From Bacteroidales bacterium KHT7 (GTDB lineage: Bacteria; Bacteroidota; Bacteroidia; Bacteroidales; Bacteroidaceae): a stretch of 64,000 nucleotides of DNA. Both the position numbers and the translations under genes were made by a program. Each line of letters starts with the position of its first letter. Positions within the stretch are counted from its first letter, which is position 1. Positions 44,385 to 54,025 of the stretch are shown piece by piece. Below the pieces are notes generated by a model, which worked only from the letters and a program-made list of their open reading frames with translations, searched no databases and was not told the origin of the DNA. Location of the stretch: the NCBI GenBank assembly GCA_900102385.1, contig FNBQ01000008.1:26536-90535 (forward strand), in the 5' to 3' direction.

Positions 44385-45286
44385 GTGTTAAGTTGGGCGG
44401 TCTGGAACTGAAGAATCCGGTGATGACCGCGTCAGGAACATTCGGCTACGGATTGGAATTTGCCGATTTTGTTAATCTCGAGGAAATCGGCGGAATTATA
44501 ATGAAAGGTACAACCATCGAGCATCGCGAAGGAAATCCTTATCCGCGAATGGCAGAGATTCCGATGGGAATGATTAATGCCGTTGGAATGCAGAACAAAG
44601 GCGTTCATTATTTTGCCGAGAATATTTATCCGAAGGTAAAGGATATTGATACAAACATGATTGTAAACCTCGGCGGAACAACTCTCGAGAGTTATGTTGA
44701 GTGTGCCAAGGTTGTGAACGAATTAGACAAGATTCCGGCTATCGAACTGAATATCAGTTGCCCTAACCAACGCAGCACTGGCGGCGGAGGCATGGCATGG
44801 GGCGTAGACCCTGTGAGCGCGGCCGAGGTTGTAGAAGCAGTAAGAAAGGTGTACGACAAGACGCTGATTGTTAAGCTCACGCCAAATGTAACCGACATCG
44901 TTAGCATTGCAAAAGCCGTAGAAAGTGCCGGAGCAGATGCCGTTTCGCTCATAAATACGGTGCTCGGAATGGCTATTGATATTGAAAAGCAGAAGCCTGT
45001 AATCTCTACAAAAACCGGCGGAATGAGCGGTCCGGCAGTCAAGCCGCTGGCTCTCAGAATGGTATGGCAGGTTGCTCACGCCGTTAACATCCCGGTTGTT
45101 GGTCTGGGCGGAATTATGAAGGCTGAAGATGCCATCGAATTCCTTCTTGCCGGCGCAACGGCGGTAGAGATTGGTACGGCAAACTTCATCGACCCAGCCA
45201 TAACGGTTAAGGTGGCAAAGGGAATAAACGAATATCTCGACCGCAAGGGCTACAAGTCGGTAAACGAGATTATTGGACTTGTTTAA
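44372..45286 (+). CDS. pyrD: Dihydroorotate dehydrogenase B, catalytic subunit
   Basis: 304 aa FMN TIM barrel. [15 protein letters not shown] at the N-terminus, [20 protein letters not shown] holding the catalytic Cys of class 1B (about residue 130), VKLTPNVTD, and phosphate-binding [11 protein letters not shown]. It oxidises dihydroorotate to orotate, paired with PyrK encoded just upstream. Its 3' end overlaps the convergent patatin gene by 17 bp. Confidence 0.96.
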   Translation: MADLSVKLGGLELKNPVMTASGTFGYGLEFADFVNLEEIGGIIMKGTTIEHREGNPYPRMAEIPMGMINAVGMQNKGVHYFAENIYPKVKDIDTNMIVNLGGTTLESYVECAKVVNELDKIPAIELNISCPNQRSTGGGGMAWGVDPVSAAEVVEAVRKVYDKTLIVKLTPNVTDIVSIAKAVESAGADAVSLINTVLGMAIDIEKQKPVISTKTGGMSGPAVKPLALRMVWQVAHAVNIPVVGLGGIMKAEDAIEFLLAGATAVEIGTANFIDPAITVKVAKGINEYLDRKGYKSVNEIIGLV

Positions 45287-46142
45287 GCCTCTCGAGCATT
45301 TGCTCGTAGCCAATTCTGGCTATCTCTTCGGCATGGTCGAAGTTATAGCTTCCGAATTTGTTTTTCAGGTCGATATTGACGTAAATATCTGGTTTGTTGA
45401 GTTGTAGCGACAGAATTACGTTTGTACGCATCAAGATTGAAATGCTATCGTTTATCTGCGACACGTTGTTGCCGAGCGATTTGAAGTTTTCGAGCGTGTT
45501 TTCAACAAAACCGCTTAACTTGTTCTTCGATTTTGTCTTTTTCTTCGGAACGACCTCTTCGTTGAAAATCGTCTCGTGATGATAGTTGTCCAGATTCACG
45601 GCTACAAGAATATCGCCTTCTTTTCGGGCTACTCTGTTAAGGGGTAGCCCGTTTGTTATTCCGCCGTCTATGAGTTTCATACCTTTGTAAGTTACTGGAT
45701 GAAAGAACATTGGCACGGATATGCTCGCTCTGATGGCATCGTAAAGTTTGCCCGTTCTGAAAACATATTCGGAGCCGGTGTTTAGGTCTGTTGCCGATGC
45801 GCAGAACGGAATGTCAAGTTCTTCAATATTTCTGTCTGGAACAATATCTTTCATAGCTTCGATAACGCTTTCACCTTTTAATATGCCGCTTCTGCCAATC
45901 TTGAAGTCGGCGAGCGAGAAAACTTGCTTTTTGTTAAGTTCGAACATCCATTTCTTCACTTCTTCCAGTCCGCCGGCAGCATAGATGCCTCCGATTAGTG
46001 CTCCCATAGATGTTCCGGCTATCGAGGTGATTGTGTAACCTTCGTCAAGGAGAGCCTCGATTGCCCCGATGTGTGCGTATCCCTTTGCTCCTCCGCTTGC
46101 AAGAACCAAGGCTACATTCTTTTCGTTATTGTCCATGTTCAT
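45270..46142 (-). CDS. Patatin-like phospholipase family protein
   Basis: 290 aa. Patatin signature: oxyanion [12 protein letters not shown] (about residues 15-26), nucleophile GTSMGA (Ser about 45), and the catalytic Asp in [11 protein letters not shown] (about 168). A charged insertion ([13 protein letters not shown]) is at about 204-216. No signal peptide, so it is likely cytoplasmic or membrane-associated, acting on acyl lipids. A second ATG two codons in is an alternative start. Convergent 17-bp overlap with pyrD. Confidence 0.92.
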   Translation of the reverse strand: MNMDNNEKNVALVLASGGAKGYAHIGAIEALLDEGYTITSIAGTSMGALIGGIYAAGGLEEVKKWMFELNKKQVFSLADFKIGRSGILKGESVIEAMKDIVPDRNIEELDIPFCASATDLNTGSEYVFRTGKLYDAIRASISVPMFFHPVTYKGMKLIDGGITNGLPLNRVARKEGDILVAVNLDNYHHETIFNEEVVPKKKTKSKNKLSGFVENTLENFKSLGNNVSQINDSISILMRTNVILSLQLNKPDIYVNIDLKNKFGSYNFDHAEEIARIGYEQMLERLKQVQ

Positions 46143-46338
46143 TTTCTGTTATTGTTCTGTTTATTGTAATGAGACACAAAAATAAATATTTTCTGTTAAA
46201 AATGCAAATGATTTAATATTTTAAAACATAAATACGCTTTTTATTGATAAAATGTTATTGGTTTTGAAAAAAAAGATTTTACTTTGCATTCCGATACTGA
46301 ATTTTTTTGATTAACCTGATAAAAAAGATAAAAACTCA

Positions 46339-47706
46339 ATGAGCAAACAACAAAAGAGATATTTTCTGACAGAAGAAGAGATTCCGACTCAGTGGTATAA
46401 CATTCAGGCCGATATGGTTAACAAGCCTATGCCGCCGTTGAATCCGCAGACAAAAGAGGCTCTGAAGCCTGAAGATTTGTACCCAATCTTTGCAAAAGAA
46501 CTGTGTCATCAGGAACTTGATCAGACCAATGCTTGGATTGACATTCCTGAGCAGGTTCGCGATATGTACAAATACTATCGTTCAACTCCGCTTGTCCGTG
46601 CCTACGGATTGGAGAAGGCTCTTGGCACACCGGCGCACATCTATTTCAAGAACGAGAGTGTCAGCCCGGTTGGTTCACACAAATTGAATTCGGCTCTTGC
46701 GCAGGCTTACTACTGCAAGCAGCAGGGCATCACCAACGTAACAACCGAGACTGGTGCTGGACAGTGGGGTGCAGCCCTCTCTTACGCAGCTAAGGTGTTC
46801 GGGTTGGAAGCCGCTGTTTATCAAGTAAAAATCAGTTACAACCAGAAGCCATATCGCCGTCTGATAATGCAGACTTACGGTGCGCAGGTAACAGCTTCGC
46901 CATCAATGTCAACAAAGGCTGGTCGTAAGATTCTTACTGAAGATCCTAACAATCAGGGCTCGCTCGGAACTGCCATTTCCGAGGCTATAGAGTTGGCTCT
47001 AAGCACTCCAAACTGCCGTTATACTCTTGGCTCTGTGTTGAGTCATGTAACTCTGCATCAGACAATTATCGGCCTTGAGGCTGAGAAGCAGATGGAGAAG
47101 GCTGGCGAGTATCCTGATGTTGTTATCGGATGCTTTGGCGGTGGTAGTAACTTCGGTGGAATTTCGTTCCCATTCATGCGTCATAATATTCTCGAAGGCA
47201 AGAAAACTCGCTTTGTGGCTGCCGAGCCTGCAAGTTGTCCGAAATTGACTCGCGGCGTGTTCCAGTACGATTTTGGCGATGTTGCCGGATATACTCCGCT
47301 GCTACCAATGTTCACCCTCGGACACAACTTTATGCCTGCAAACATTCATGCCGGCGGATTGCGCTATCACGGTGCGGGCGTTATCGTGAGCCAGTTGCTG
47401 AAGGACGGTCTTATGGAAGCAGTCGATGTTAAGCAGTCTGAGACTTTCAAGGCTGGTTTGCTGTTCTCTCAGGCCGAGGGAATCATTCCTGCTCCAGAAA
47501 GTTGCCATGCCATCGCGGCAACCATCAAGGAGGCAAACAAGTGCAAGGAGACAGGCGAGGAGAAGGTCATCCTCTTCAACCTCTCTGGCCACGGACTTAT
47601 CGATATGACTGCATACGACCAGTATTTGTCTGGTTCTCTGCAAGATTTCGAAATTACCGACGAAGACGTTTCAAAGAACATCGCAGAGTTGGAAAAAGTA
47701 ATCTGA
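46339..47706 (+). CDS. trpB: Tryptophan synthase beta chain, TrpB2 type
   Basis: 455 aa. Longer than TrpB1 (about 400) and with the TrpB2 N-terminus (YFLTEEEIPTQWYNIQADM). PLP Lys in VGSHKLNSA (about residue 115), catalytic Glu in TTETGAGQWG, and phosphate cup GCFGGGSNFGG. It joins indole and serine to give tryptophan; TrpB2 enzymes often act without TrpA, salvaging indole. No other trp genes are in the window, consistent with the stand-alone type. Confidence 0.93.
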   Translation: MSKQQKRYFLTEEEIPTQWYNIQADMVNKPMPPLNPQTKEALKPEDLYPIFAKELCHQELDQTNAWIDIPEQVRDMYKYYRSTPLVRAYGLEKALGTPAHIYFKNESVSPVGSHKLNSALAQAYYCKQQGITNVTTETGAGQWGAALSYAAKVFGLEAAVYQVKISYNQKPYRRLIMQTYGAQVTASPSMSTKAGRKILTEDPNNQGSLGTAISEAIELALSTPNCRYTLGSVLSHVTLHQTIIGLEAEKQMEKAGEYPDVVIGCFGGGSNFGGISFPFMRHNILEGKKTRFVAAEPASCPKLTRGVFQYDFGDVAGYTPLLPMFTLGHNFMPANIHAGGLRYHGAGVIVSQLLKDGLMEAVDVKQSETFKAGLLFSQAEGIIPAPESCHAIAATIKEANKCKETGEEKVILFNLSGHGLIDMTAYDQYLSGSLQDFEITDEDVSKNIAELEKVI

Positions 47707-47729
47707 TAACAGATAAAAGTTATAAACTG

Positions 47730-47760
47730 AAAGGTTGCCCGTTGCGGCAGCCTTTTTTTA
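47730..47760 (+). terminator. Terminator of trpB
   Basis: 10-bp stem AAAGGTTGCC / GGCAGCCTTT (one G-U pair), 6-nt loop, then TTTT. Confidence 0.88.
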
Positions 47761-47793
47761 TTGTCAGACTATCGGATTTCTGAATTATTATTG

Positions 47794-47801
47794 TACATTT
47801 G
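47794..47801 (+). promoter_or_regulatory. -7 box of the GNAT gene
   Basis: TACATTTG fits TAnnTTTG, about 24 nt before the ATG at 47826. No clear -33 element. Confidence 0.5.
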
Positions 47802-47825
47802 CCGCAGAAAAATGAATAGTAAAAA

Positions 47826-48344
47826 ATGGAGATTAGAAAAGTAACGGTAGACGATGCCAAGGAACTGCTCGACATTTACGCTCCTTATGTGGAGCAGACA
47901 GCAATAACGTTCGAGTATGACGTTCCGTCGGTTGGTGAATTTGTAGAGCGAATAAAGAAAATCAGCAGCAAATATCCTTACATTGCCGCTGTCGAGGATG
48001 GAAAAATTGTTGGTTACGCATACGCCAGTGCCTTTAAGGAGCGCGCCGCCTATCAGTGGGCTGTCGAGACCTCGATTTATGTTGATATGCAGAAGAGGCA
48101 GAACGGAGTTGGGCGTCTGCTTTACGAGGCCCTTGAACAGCGTTTAAGAGAGCAGGGAATTTTGAATTCCAATGCATGTATCTCGTATGCCGATGTGGAA
48201 GATGAACATCTTACAAATGGCAGTGTCCACTTTCATGAAAAACTTGGTTATGAGTTAGTTGCACACTTTCATAAATGCGGAAAGAAGTTCGGCAAGTGGT
48301 ACGACATGGTGTGGATGGAGAAGATGCTTGGCGAGCATAAATAA
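47826..48344 (+). CDS. GNAT N-acetyltransferase (phosphinothricin acetyltransferase-like)
   Basis: 172 aa. The layout matches the PAT/MddA group: IRKVTVDDAKELLDIYAPYVEQTAITFEYD at the start, YAYASAFKERAAYQWAVETSIYVD, the acetyl-CoA loop KRQNGVGRLLYEAL (about residues 90-103) and VHFHEKLGYELVAHFHKCGKKFG..YDMVWM. It acetylates an amino group of a small molecule (methionine derivatives or phosphinothricin in relatives); substrate here unknown. Monocistronic. Confidence 0.9.
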   Translation: MEIRKVTVDDAKELLDIYAPYVEQTAITFEYDVPSVGEFVERIKKISSKYPYIAAVEDGKIVGYAYASAFKERAAYQWAVETSIYVDMQKRQNGVGRLLYEALEQRLREQGILNSNACISYADVEDEHLTNGSVHFHEKLGYELVAHFHKCGKKFGKWYDMVWMEKMLGEHK

Positions 48345-48358
48345 CACATTTCAATAAT

Positions 48359-48397
48359 AAAAAAGGCATGTTGCTTTTCATCGGCATGCCTTTTTAT
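48359..48397 (+). terminator. Terminator of the GNAT gene
   Basis: Perfect 11-bp stem AAAAAGGCATG / CATGCCTTTTT with a 14-nt loop. Confidence 0.88.
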
Positions 48398-48428
48398 TTT
48401 GCCAGATATTATTTTTGATGTAGTAATG

Positions 48429-48458
48429 TTGCAGAATCGGAAAATATTTATAATTTTG
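48429..48458 (+). promoter_or_regulatory. Promoter of the TPR protein gene
   Basis: TTG (48429-48431), 19 nt, then TAATTTTG (48451-48458). The leader is about 80 nt. Confidence 0.6.
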
Positions 48459-48543
48459 TTTCGTCATAGATGCTATACTTATCTTTTTTAGTACAAAAAG
48501 ATACAAAAAATGGCATATTCTTATTCACCGTAAAACTGATATA

Positions 48544-49422
48544 ATGAAAAAATTAGGATTATCTATCTTGTTGTTACTTTTTGTAACTCCTTTGTTTGCG
48601 CAAGACAAACATTACAAGGATTTTGTGCAGTTGCTAAACAAATCGGATACTGCGACTATCGCCTCTTACATAAAAAAGTGGGAGAATGAAAAGGGAAAAA
48701 CAGCCGATGTTTATGCCGCATGGTTCAACTACTATATTTTGAAGAAAAGAAGTGAGCCGATTCTTTTCACGTCTTCTCAGCCTAAGGGCGAGTCGCTTGC
48801 CGTTGTAGATTCAACAGGCAATGCTGTTGCATATTTTGGAGATTTAGGAATGCACAGTGTTAATCTGAATCTTGCCATAAAAACAATAGACGAGGGCATA
48901 CAGAAGTATCCTGATAGAGTTGATTTGGCTTTTGGAAAGACTCGCATCCTATTTTCGTGCGGTGAGTACGATATGGCTCTGAAAGAACTTCACAGAGTTC
49001 TTGACCGTTCCGTAGAAAACAACAACAGGTGGAAATGGTCGGGTGACGAGGCTATTCAAGATGGAATGACTATGTTAACGGATTCGTATCAGCGATATTT
49101 TGCAGAATTGTATGATGACAAGTTGGATTCGTTGGCAATGGCTCTCGTGGACGATTTTCTTGCGCATTATCCCGAAAGTGTGTATTTTCTAAATAACAAA
49201 GGTGCTCTTTTGGCTATGAGTGGAAACGAAAAAGAGGCACTTGGCTTTTTTGAGAAAATTCATGTAATAGACCCTTCGGATGAAATTGTAATAAGCAACA
49301 TCGCATTCATCAACATGAAATTTGGAAACAAAAAGGAAGCAAAAAAGTACTACGAAAAATTACTAGGAAGCAAAAATGAAGAATTAAAATCTGTCGCTGA
49401 AGAAGCGTTGAAAGATTTATAA
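48544..49422 (+). CDS. Secreted tetratricopeptide-repeat protein
   Basis: 292 aa. Signal peptide MKKLGLSILLLLFVTPLFAQ. TPR-like helix pairs: LAIKTIDEGIQKYPDRVDLAFGKT, YDMALKELHRVLDRSVENNN, and two clear ones near the end (VYFLNNKGALLAMSGNEKEALGFFEKIHVIDP, EIVISNIAFINMKFGNKKEAKKYYEKLL). It is likely a periplasmic protein-interaction scaffold. No partner is indicated by neighbours. Confidence 0.85.
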   Translation: MKKLGLSILLLLFVTPLFAQDKHYKDFVQLLNKSDTATIASYIKKWENEKGKTADVYAAWFNYYILKKRSEPILFTSSQPKGESLAVVDSTGNAVAYFGDLGMHSVNLNLAIKTIDEGIQKYPDRVDLAFGKTRILFSCGEYDMALKELHRVLDRSVENNNRWKWSGDEAIQDGMTMLTDSYQRYFAELYDDKLDSLAMALVDDFLAHYPESVYFLNNKGALLAMSGNEKEALGFFEKIHVIDPSDEIVISNIAFINMKFGNKKEAKKYYEKLLGSKNEELKSVAEEALKDL

Positions 49423-49428
49423 GAAAGA

Positions 49429-49463
49429 AAACGAGGAAGCCTTAAAAACTTCCTCGTTTTTCT
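49429..49463. terminator. Bidirectional terminator between the TPR and TolC genes
   Basis: 11-bp stem AAACGAGGAAG / CTTCCTCGTTT, T-run on the + side and A-rich on the other, between convergent genes. Confidence 0.88.
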
Positions 49464-49472
49464 TATCGAATG

Positions 49473-50828
49473 TTAATTGTTTGTTAGTGTGCCTTGCGCC
49501 TTCTGATATGCTATGTAGTTGAGATATAGTTGGAAATAGCTCTCAACCTTTGTCTCGTAGGCCTTTTGCCACAGAGTCTGTGCTTCGAGATAGTTCGAAA
49601 GAGTTTCCATTCCTACATCGTATGACTTCTTGCTCATTCGCATATTTTCGGCAGCCTGTTCGAGCGATTTGTCTGCCAAATCGGCTTCGAGTTTAGCCTC
49701 GTCGAGTTTGTTGGCGCACTGGGCAAGTTCCAGAGTCATCTTCTCGTTAAGGTCGTTCTGTTCAATCTGTGCCTGTTCGTATTCGAGTTTGGCAGCCTTC
49801 AGTTTATTTATTCGCTCGCCAAAGTGGAAAATCGGAATCGTTACGTTTACAAGTCCGCCCAACGCCTTATTGTCGAGCAGAGTCTTGTTGCTGAATTCTC
49901 CGCCGTAGAAATAGTTTGCCGTTCCTATCACCGATACTTTTGGCAGAAGTTCGCTGCGCACGAGTTTTACGTTCTGCTGTGCCACTTCTACCTTTTTGCT
50001 GAGCATCTGATATTCAGGACGCGCAGAGATGTCTTGCGTGTTGTTTGGTTGGTAGTTGACGGTTGGATATTCGCTAATTACCTTTATTTCAGATGTCAGA
50101 GGCTTGCCGATGTAGTGGCAAAGGTTCATTGTTGCCAGACGGATTCCGTTTTGAGCCTTGCGCATTTGCAACTCGCTCTCGTTTAGTTTCACTTTTACTT
50201 TAAGCAAGTCGTTCTGCGTAGCCATTCCGTGTTTTACCGCGCTCTGAACGTTGCGCTGAAGTTCGAGCAGAAGTTCGTTGTATTGCTTGGCAACTTTTTC
50301 GAGTTCCGAAGCCTTTACGAGTTTTGCATAGGCATCGTCGGTTTGTACAATCACCTCGCTTTCTGTAAGGCTGTGGCTTGCGAGCAGAGCCTCTTTCTTG
50401 AGCTGATGCATCTTGTATCCGGCGGTGATTTTTCCGCCCATGTAGATTGGCTGCTTTACTATCACGCCGGCCTGATAAAGTTGATGCAGATTGTAAGTGA
50501 GGTCGGGCGCAGGAATGGTCATCGGCAGTCCAGACATAGTGAGGAATGTGTTGAGCATCTGCGTCATGTCGCCAATTTTTATGCGGTCGGAAAGATCGCC
50601 TTTCATTGTCGAAAAATGGGCGTTTCCCATCACCGAAATGTCGGGCAGAAAGTTGCCCTTCATGCTCTTAATCTGCAAGTCGGCAATGGCTATCTTCTTC
50701 TCCGAAGCGTTTATCTGCTTGTTGTTTTGCAGAGCCATCTCCCTGCACTGCTTAATGTTAAGCGTTTCTTGGGCCGATAGTTGTGCCGAAGCAAGCAGTG
50801 CAAGTGCTAATATATTTAAGTATCTCAT
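49473..50828 (-). CDS. TolC-family outer-membrane efflux protein
   Basis: 451 aa. Signal peptide MRYLNILALALLASAQLSAQ, then the two repeated halves of coiled-coil helices and beta strands of the TolC/OEP fold (ALQNNKQINASEKKIAIADLQIKSMKGNFLPDISV and, in the second half, EYQMLSKKVEVAQQNVKLVRSELLPKVSVIG). It forms the outer-membrane channel of the RND pump encoded just upstream; the start overlaps the RND stop by 4 nt. Last gene of the operon adaptor-RND-TolC. Confidence 0.93.
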   Translation of the reverse strand: MRYLNILALALLASAQLSAQETLNIKQCREMALQNNKQINASEKKIAIADLQIKSMKGNFLPDISVMGNAHFSTMKGDLSDRIKIGDMTQMLNTFLTMSGLPMTIPAPDLTYNLHQLYQAGVIVKQPIYMGGKITAGYKMHQLKKEALLASHSLTESEVIVQTDDAYAKLVKASELEKVAKQYNELLLELQRNVQSAVKHGMATQNDLLKVKVKLNESELQMRKAQNGIRLATMNLCHYIGKPLTSEIKVISEYPTVNYQPNNTQDISARPEYQMLSKKVEVAQQNVKLVRSELLPKVSVIGTANYFYGGEFSNKTLLDNKALGGLVNVTIPIFHFGERINKLKAAKLEYEQAQIEQNDLNEKMTLELAQCANKLDEAKLEADLADKSLEQAAENMRMSKKSYDVGMETLSNYLEAQTLWQKAYETKVESYFQLYLNYIAYQKAQGTLTNN

Positions 50829-53800
50829 TTTTTGTCAGTTTTTTTGATGTTGAAGAAAATGGCATAGAGCACCGGCATGAACAAAAGGGTGATGCATGTA
50901 CCCACGAACAGCCCTCCCATGATTGCGGCAGCCATCGAGCCGAACATTGCATCGGACAGCAGCGGAATCATTCCGAGGATTGTGGTGAGCGATGCCATAA
51001 GCACTGGGCGGAATCGGCTCATCGCACTGTTTATCAGAGCGTCTATAGGAGCAGAACCGTTGTTCAGTTCGAGCGTAATCTCGTCGATAAGCACGATGCC
51101 GTTCTTTATAATCATGCCAATGAGTCCGAGCGTTCCGACAATGGCAACAAAGTCGAATGCCTTGCCTGTAACGAGCATTGCTGACACAACGCCAATCAGC
51201 ACGAATGGTATTGAGCAGAAGATAATCGTTGGCTTGCGATAGTCCTTGAACAGCATTATAAGTATTGCAATCATCAGAATTATCGCCATCGGGAAGTTCT
51301 TGAACAGATACTTCATACTCTTGTCGCTCGCTTCCTTCTCGCCCTGCCATCTAAGGCTGTAGCCCTTTGGCAGTTCGATTCGTGCCAGTTTCTTTTCTAT
51401 AACCTGACGAGCCTTTTCCGTTTCAATGCCAGCGGCAGGCGAGCACTGCATTCTAAGGCATCTCTGTCCGTTCCATCTTGGCACAACCGGCGTTTCCCAC
51501 TTAACGTCAACGCTCTTTGCTATCTGGTCGAGTGGTGTAGAGCTCATTACAGACTCGATGATGTCTTGTTTCTCGAGTTTTCCGGTTTTTATCTGCAAAA
51601 GCAGATTCTTGTCGAGAAGTCCGGTGAGCGACGGCATTGTTGAGAATACCTGAACGTTGTTCAGATTTTCGATGGCATTGCCGTTCGAATCGAGCGTCTT
51701 AACATAGATTGAGTTCTTGTGAATGCCTTCGTAGAACGAGCCGATTGGCAGTCCGCCGGCGGCAGAAAGCAACGACATGCTCACATCGTTTCGGCTCAGG
51801 TTGAGGGCGCGAGCCGCGCTCTGGTCGTACTCAACGGTGATGTTCGGAACTTTCGGAGACCAGTCTGATGTGATAAGGCAGACTTCCGGACTTTCTTCCA
51901 TAATCTTGCGGCAACTGTCGGCAAGTTGTGTCAATACGCCGGGATCAGGACCTACAAACTGAGCCTCGATAGGATATTTCTTGAACATCAGGTTGTATCT
52001 CTTCAGTTTGACGTATGCGTCGGGATAGTGCTTGTTGAGGTACTGCTGAATACTGTCCATGTTCTCGATGAGCGCTTTGGCACTCTTGAAGTCGATAATC
52101 AGTTCGCCGTACGATACCGATGGGGTAGCGATGCTTCTCACAAGGTTGTATCGTCCCGGAGTTCCGCCGATTGAGGCTGTGATGTGCGTAATCTCATCAC
52201 GCGTCTTCAGGTAATCCTGAATGCTCTGGAGATCCTTCTCAATTCGGGTGTAGTTTGTGCCCTCCGGCAGTTTGTATTCCATGTAAAGCTGGTCGTATGT
52301 CATATCAGGGAAGAACTTCTGCTTCATCTGCGTGTAGCCGAAGATTGAGAGCAGCAGCAGTCCGACCATTGCAACGGTGAACACAAGTCTGTGCGACAGA
52401 CCGAACATCAGAATCTTGCGCAGATAGTCGTATCCCTTTCCTGTGTAGGCATCGAAATCTGATTTTTCGTTCTGTTCGTCGTCGACGTTTTCATTGTCGT
52501 CAACAAAATCCTTGTCCGTTGTGTCGGTATCTTTTTCTTTCTTCTTCCACTTAATGTATCGGCTTGCCATCAGCGGAACGTGTGTGAGGGCAAGCAGCCA
52601 ACTAAGCGAGAGCGACACGGCAAGCACTATGAAGAGGTCGCGCGTGTAAACACCGGCTGTATCTGGCGACATAAATATTGGCAGAAAGGCGATGATGGCA
52701 ATCATTGTTGCGCCCAGCAGAGGCATCGCAGTCTGCTTTCCGATGTCGGTAAGAGCCTCGAACTTGGATTTGTCGGGATTCTTACGGTCTATAAGGATTC
52801 CGTCGATAATTACGATGGCATTATCGACCAACATTCCCATTGCGAGGATGAATGCGCCGAGCGAAACTCGCTGCATTGTTCCGCCGGCGGCAGAAAGGAA
52901 CAGGAACGAGCCGCAGACAGTAATCAGCAGGCTTATTCCGATGATTATTCCGCTCTTGATGCCCATTGCAAACATCAGGATGAGGATTACAATGGCGATA
53001 GATTCGATAAGGTTGATGAGGAATGTGCCGAGGGCATCGTTCACTCTGTCTGGCTGGAAGAACACTTTGTGAATGTTTATTCCGGCAGGTAGGCGAGTCT
53101 CTTGCAACTCGTTTATTTTCTTCTCTACCTCAGCTCCGACCTTTACGATGTCGGCTCCGCTTGTTGGTGCAATCATAAGTCCGAGTGAGCGGTTGCCGTC
53201 GTAGAACATCTCGTTTCTTGTTGGCTCGGCATATCCCGTGGTAATCTGGGCAATGTCCTTCAGTCTGAGTTGGTCGTTCTCATGACCTTGGATAATCATG
53301 TTGCCAATATCGTCTATGCTCTTGAAACGGTCGCTCACGGTAACGCGGATGCGGTTGTCGCCGTTGTCGAAATATCCGCTGTAAGTTGTTTTGTTCTGAC
53401 CGTTAAGAGTCATCAGAACTTCAATCTGCTTAACGCCGAGGTTAGCCATTCTGTCTTGCAGAAGTGAGATGTATATGCAGTCCGAACGCTTTCCGTAGAT
53501 ATCAACGCGGTCAACGCCGTCCATATTCATCACATCTCTCTTCACGAGTTCGGCATAGTCGGCAAGTTCGCGGTCGGAAAGTCCGTCGCCGGTAAGGGCG
53601 TAGAACATTCCGAACACGTTTCCGAAGTCATCTTTCACCTGAGTGGTAACGCCGTCAGGAAGTTTTGAGGTGGCATCGCTAACCTTTCGGCGCAGAGCAT
53701 CCCAGCACTGTTCAACGTCCTTGTCGGCAACAGTGGTGTTCAGTTCTACTGTGATGATAGCCATGTCGTTGTAAGAGTAGCTCTCCACGCTCGATACGTT

Positions 53801-54025
53801 CGGCATGGTTCGGATACTCTTCTCCAAGATGTCGGTGGCTTCGAGTTCCACCTGATGTGCATCGGCTCCCGGATATACGGCTACCACGAGAGCCTGCTTA
53901 ACCTTCACTTCCGGGTCTTCCAACTTGCTCATCTGCCATGCAGCCAAGAGGCCTCCGCAGATAAGTATGGCTATCAGGAAGTAAACCAGATTCTTGTTCT
54001 TAAAAGCCCAACTACTGAAATCCAT
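50825..54025 (-). CDS. RND efflux transporter (AcrB/MexB superfamily)
   Basis: 1066 aa with 12 predicted membrane segments in two halves and two large periplasmic loops. It begins WAFKNKNLVYFLIAILICGGLLA, and has the conserved membrane segment MGMLVDNAIVIIDGILID, with proton-relay acidic residues, in the first half and GMIIKNGIVLIDEITLEL in the second. A long acidic, charged cytoplasmic loop (KKKEKDTDTTDKDFVDDNEN, about 500-540) lies between the halves. Likely HAE1-like drug or small-molecule export driven by protons; substrate unknown. It abuts the adaptor gene by TAATG. Confidence 0.95.
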   Translation of the reverse strand: MDFSSWAFKNKNLVYFLIAILICGGLLAAWQMSKLEDPEVKVKQALVVAVYPGADAHQVELEATDILEKSIRTMPNVSSVESYSYNDMAIITVELNTTVADKDVEQCWDALRRKVSDATSKLPDGVTTQVKDDFGNVFGMFYALTGDGLSDRELADYAELVKRDVMNMDGVDRVDIYGKRSDCIYISLLQDRMANLGVKQIEVLMTLNGQNKTTYSGYFDNGDNRIRVTVSDRFKSIDDIGNMIIQGHENDQLRLKDIAQITTGYAEPTRNEMFYDGNRSLGLMIAPTSGADIVKVGAEVEKKINELQETRLPAGINIHKVFFQPDRVNDALGTFLINLIESIAIVILILMFAMGIKSGIIIGISLLITVCGSFLFLSAAGGTMQRVSLGAFILAMGMLVDNAIVIIDGILIDRKNPDKSKFEALTDIGKQTAMPLLGATMIAIIAFLPIFMSPDTAGVYTRDLFIVLAVSLSLSWLLALTHVPLMASRYIKWKKKEKDTDTTDKDFVDDNENVDDEQNEKSDFDAYTGKGYDYLRKILMFGLSHRLVFTVAMVGLLLLSIFGYTQMKQKFFPDMTYDQLYMEYKLPEGTNYTRIEKDLQSIQDYLKTRDEITHITASIGGTPGRYNLVRSIATPSVSYGELIIDFKSAKALIENMDSIQQYLNKHYPDAYVKLKRYNLMFKKYPIEAQFVGPDPGVLTQLADSCRKIMEESPEVCLITSDWSPKVPNITVEYDQSAARALNLSRNDVSMSLLSAAGGLPIGSFYEGIHKNSIYVKTLDSNGNAIENLNNVQVFSTMPSLTGLLDKNLLLQIKTGKLEKQDIIESVMSSTPLDQIAKSVDVKWETPVVPRWNGQRCLRMQCSPAAGIETEKARQVIEKKLARIELPKGYSLRWQGEKEASDKSMKYLFKNFPMAIILMIAILIMLFKDYRKPTIIFCSIPFVLIGVVSAMLVTGKAFDFVAIVGTLGLIGMIIKNGIVLIDEITLELNNGSAPIDALINSAMSRFRPVLMASLTTILGMIPLLSDAMFGSMAAAIMGGLFVGTCITLLFMPVLYAIFFNIKKTDKK

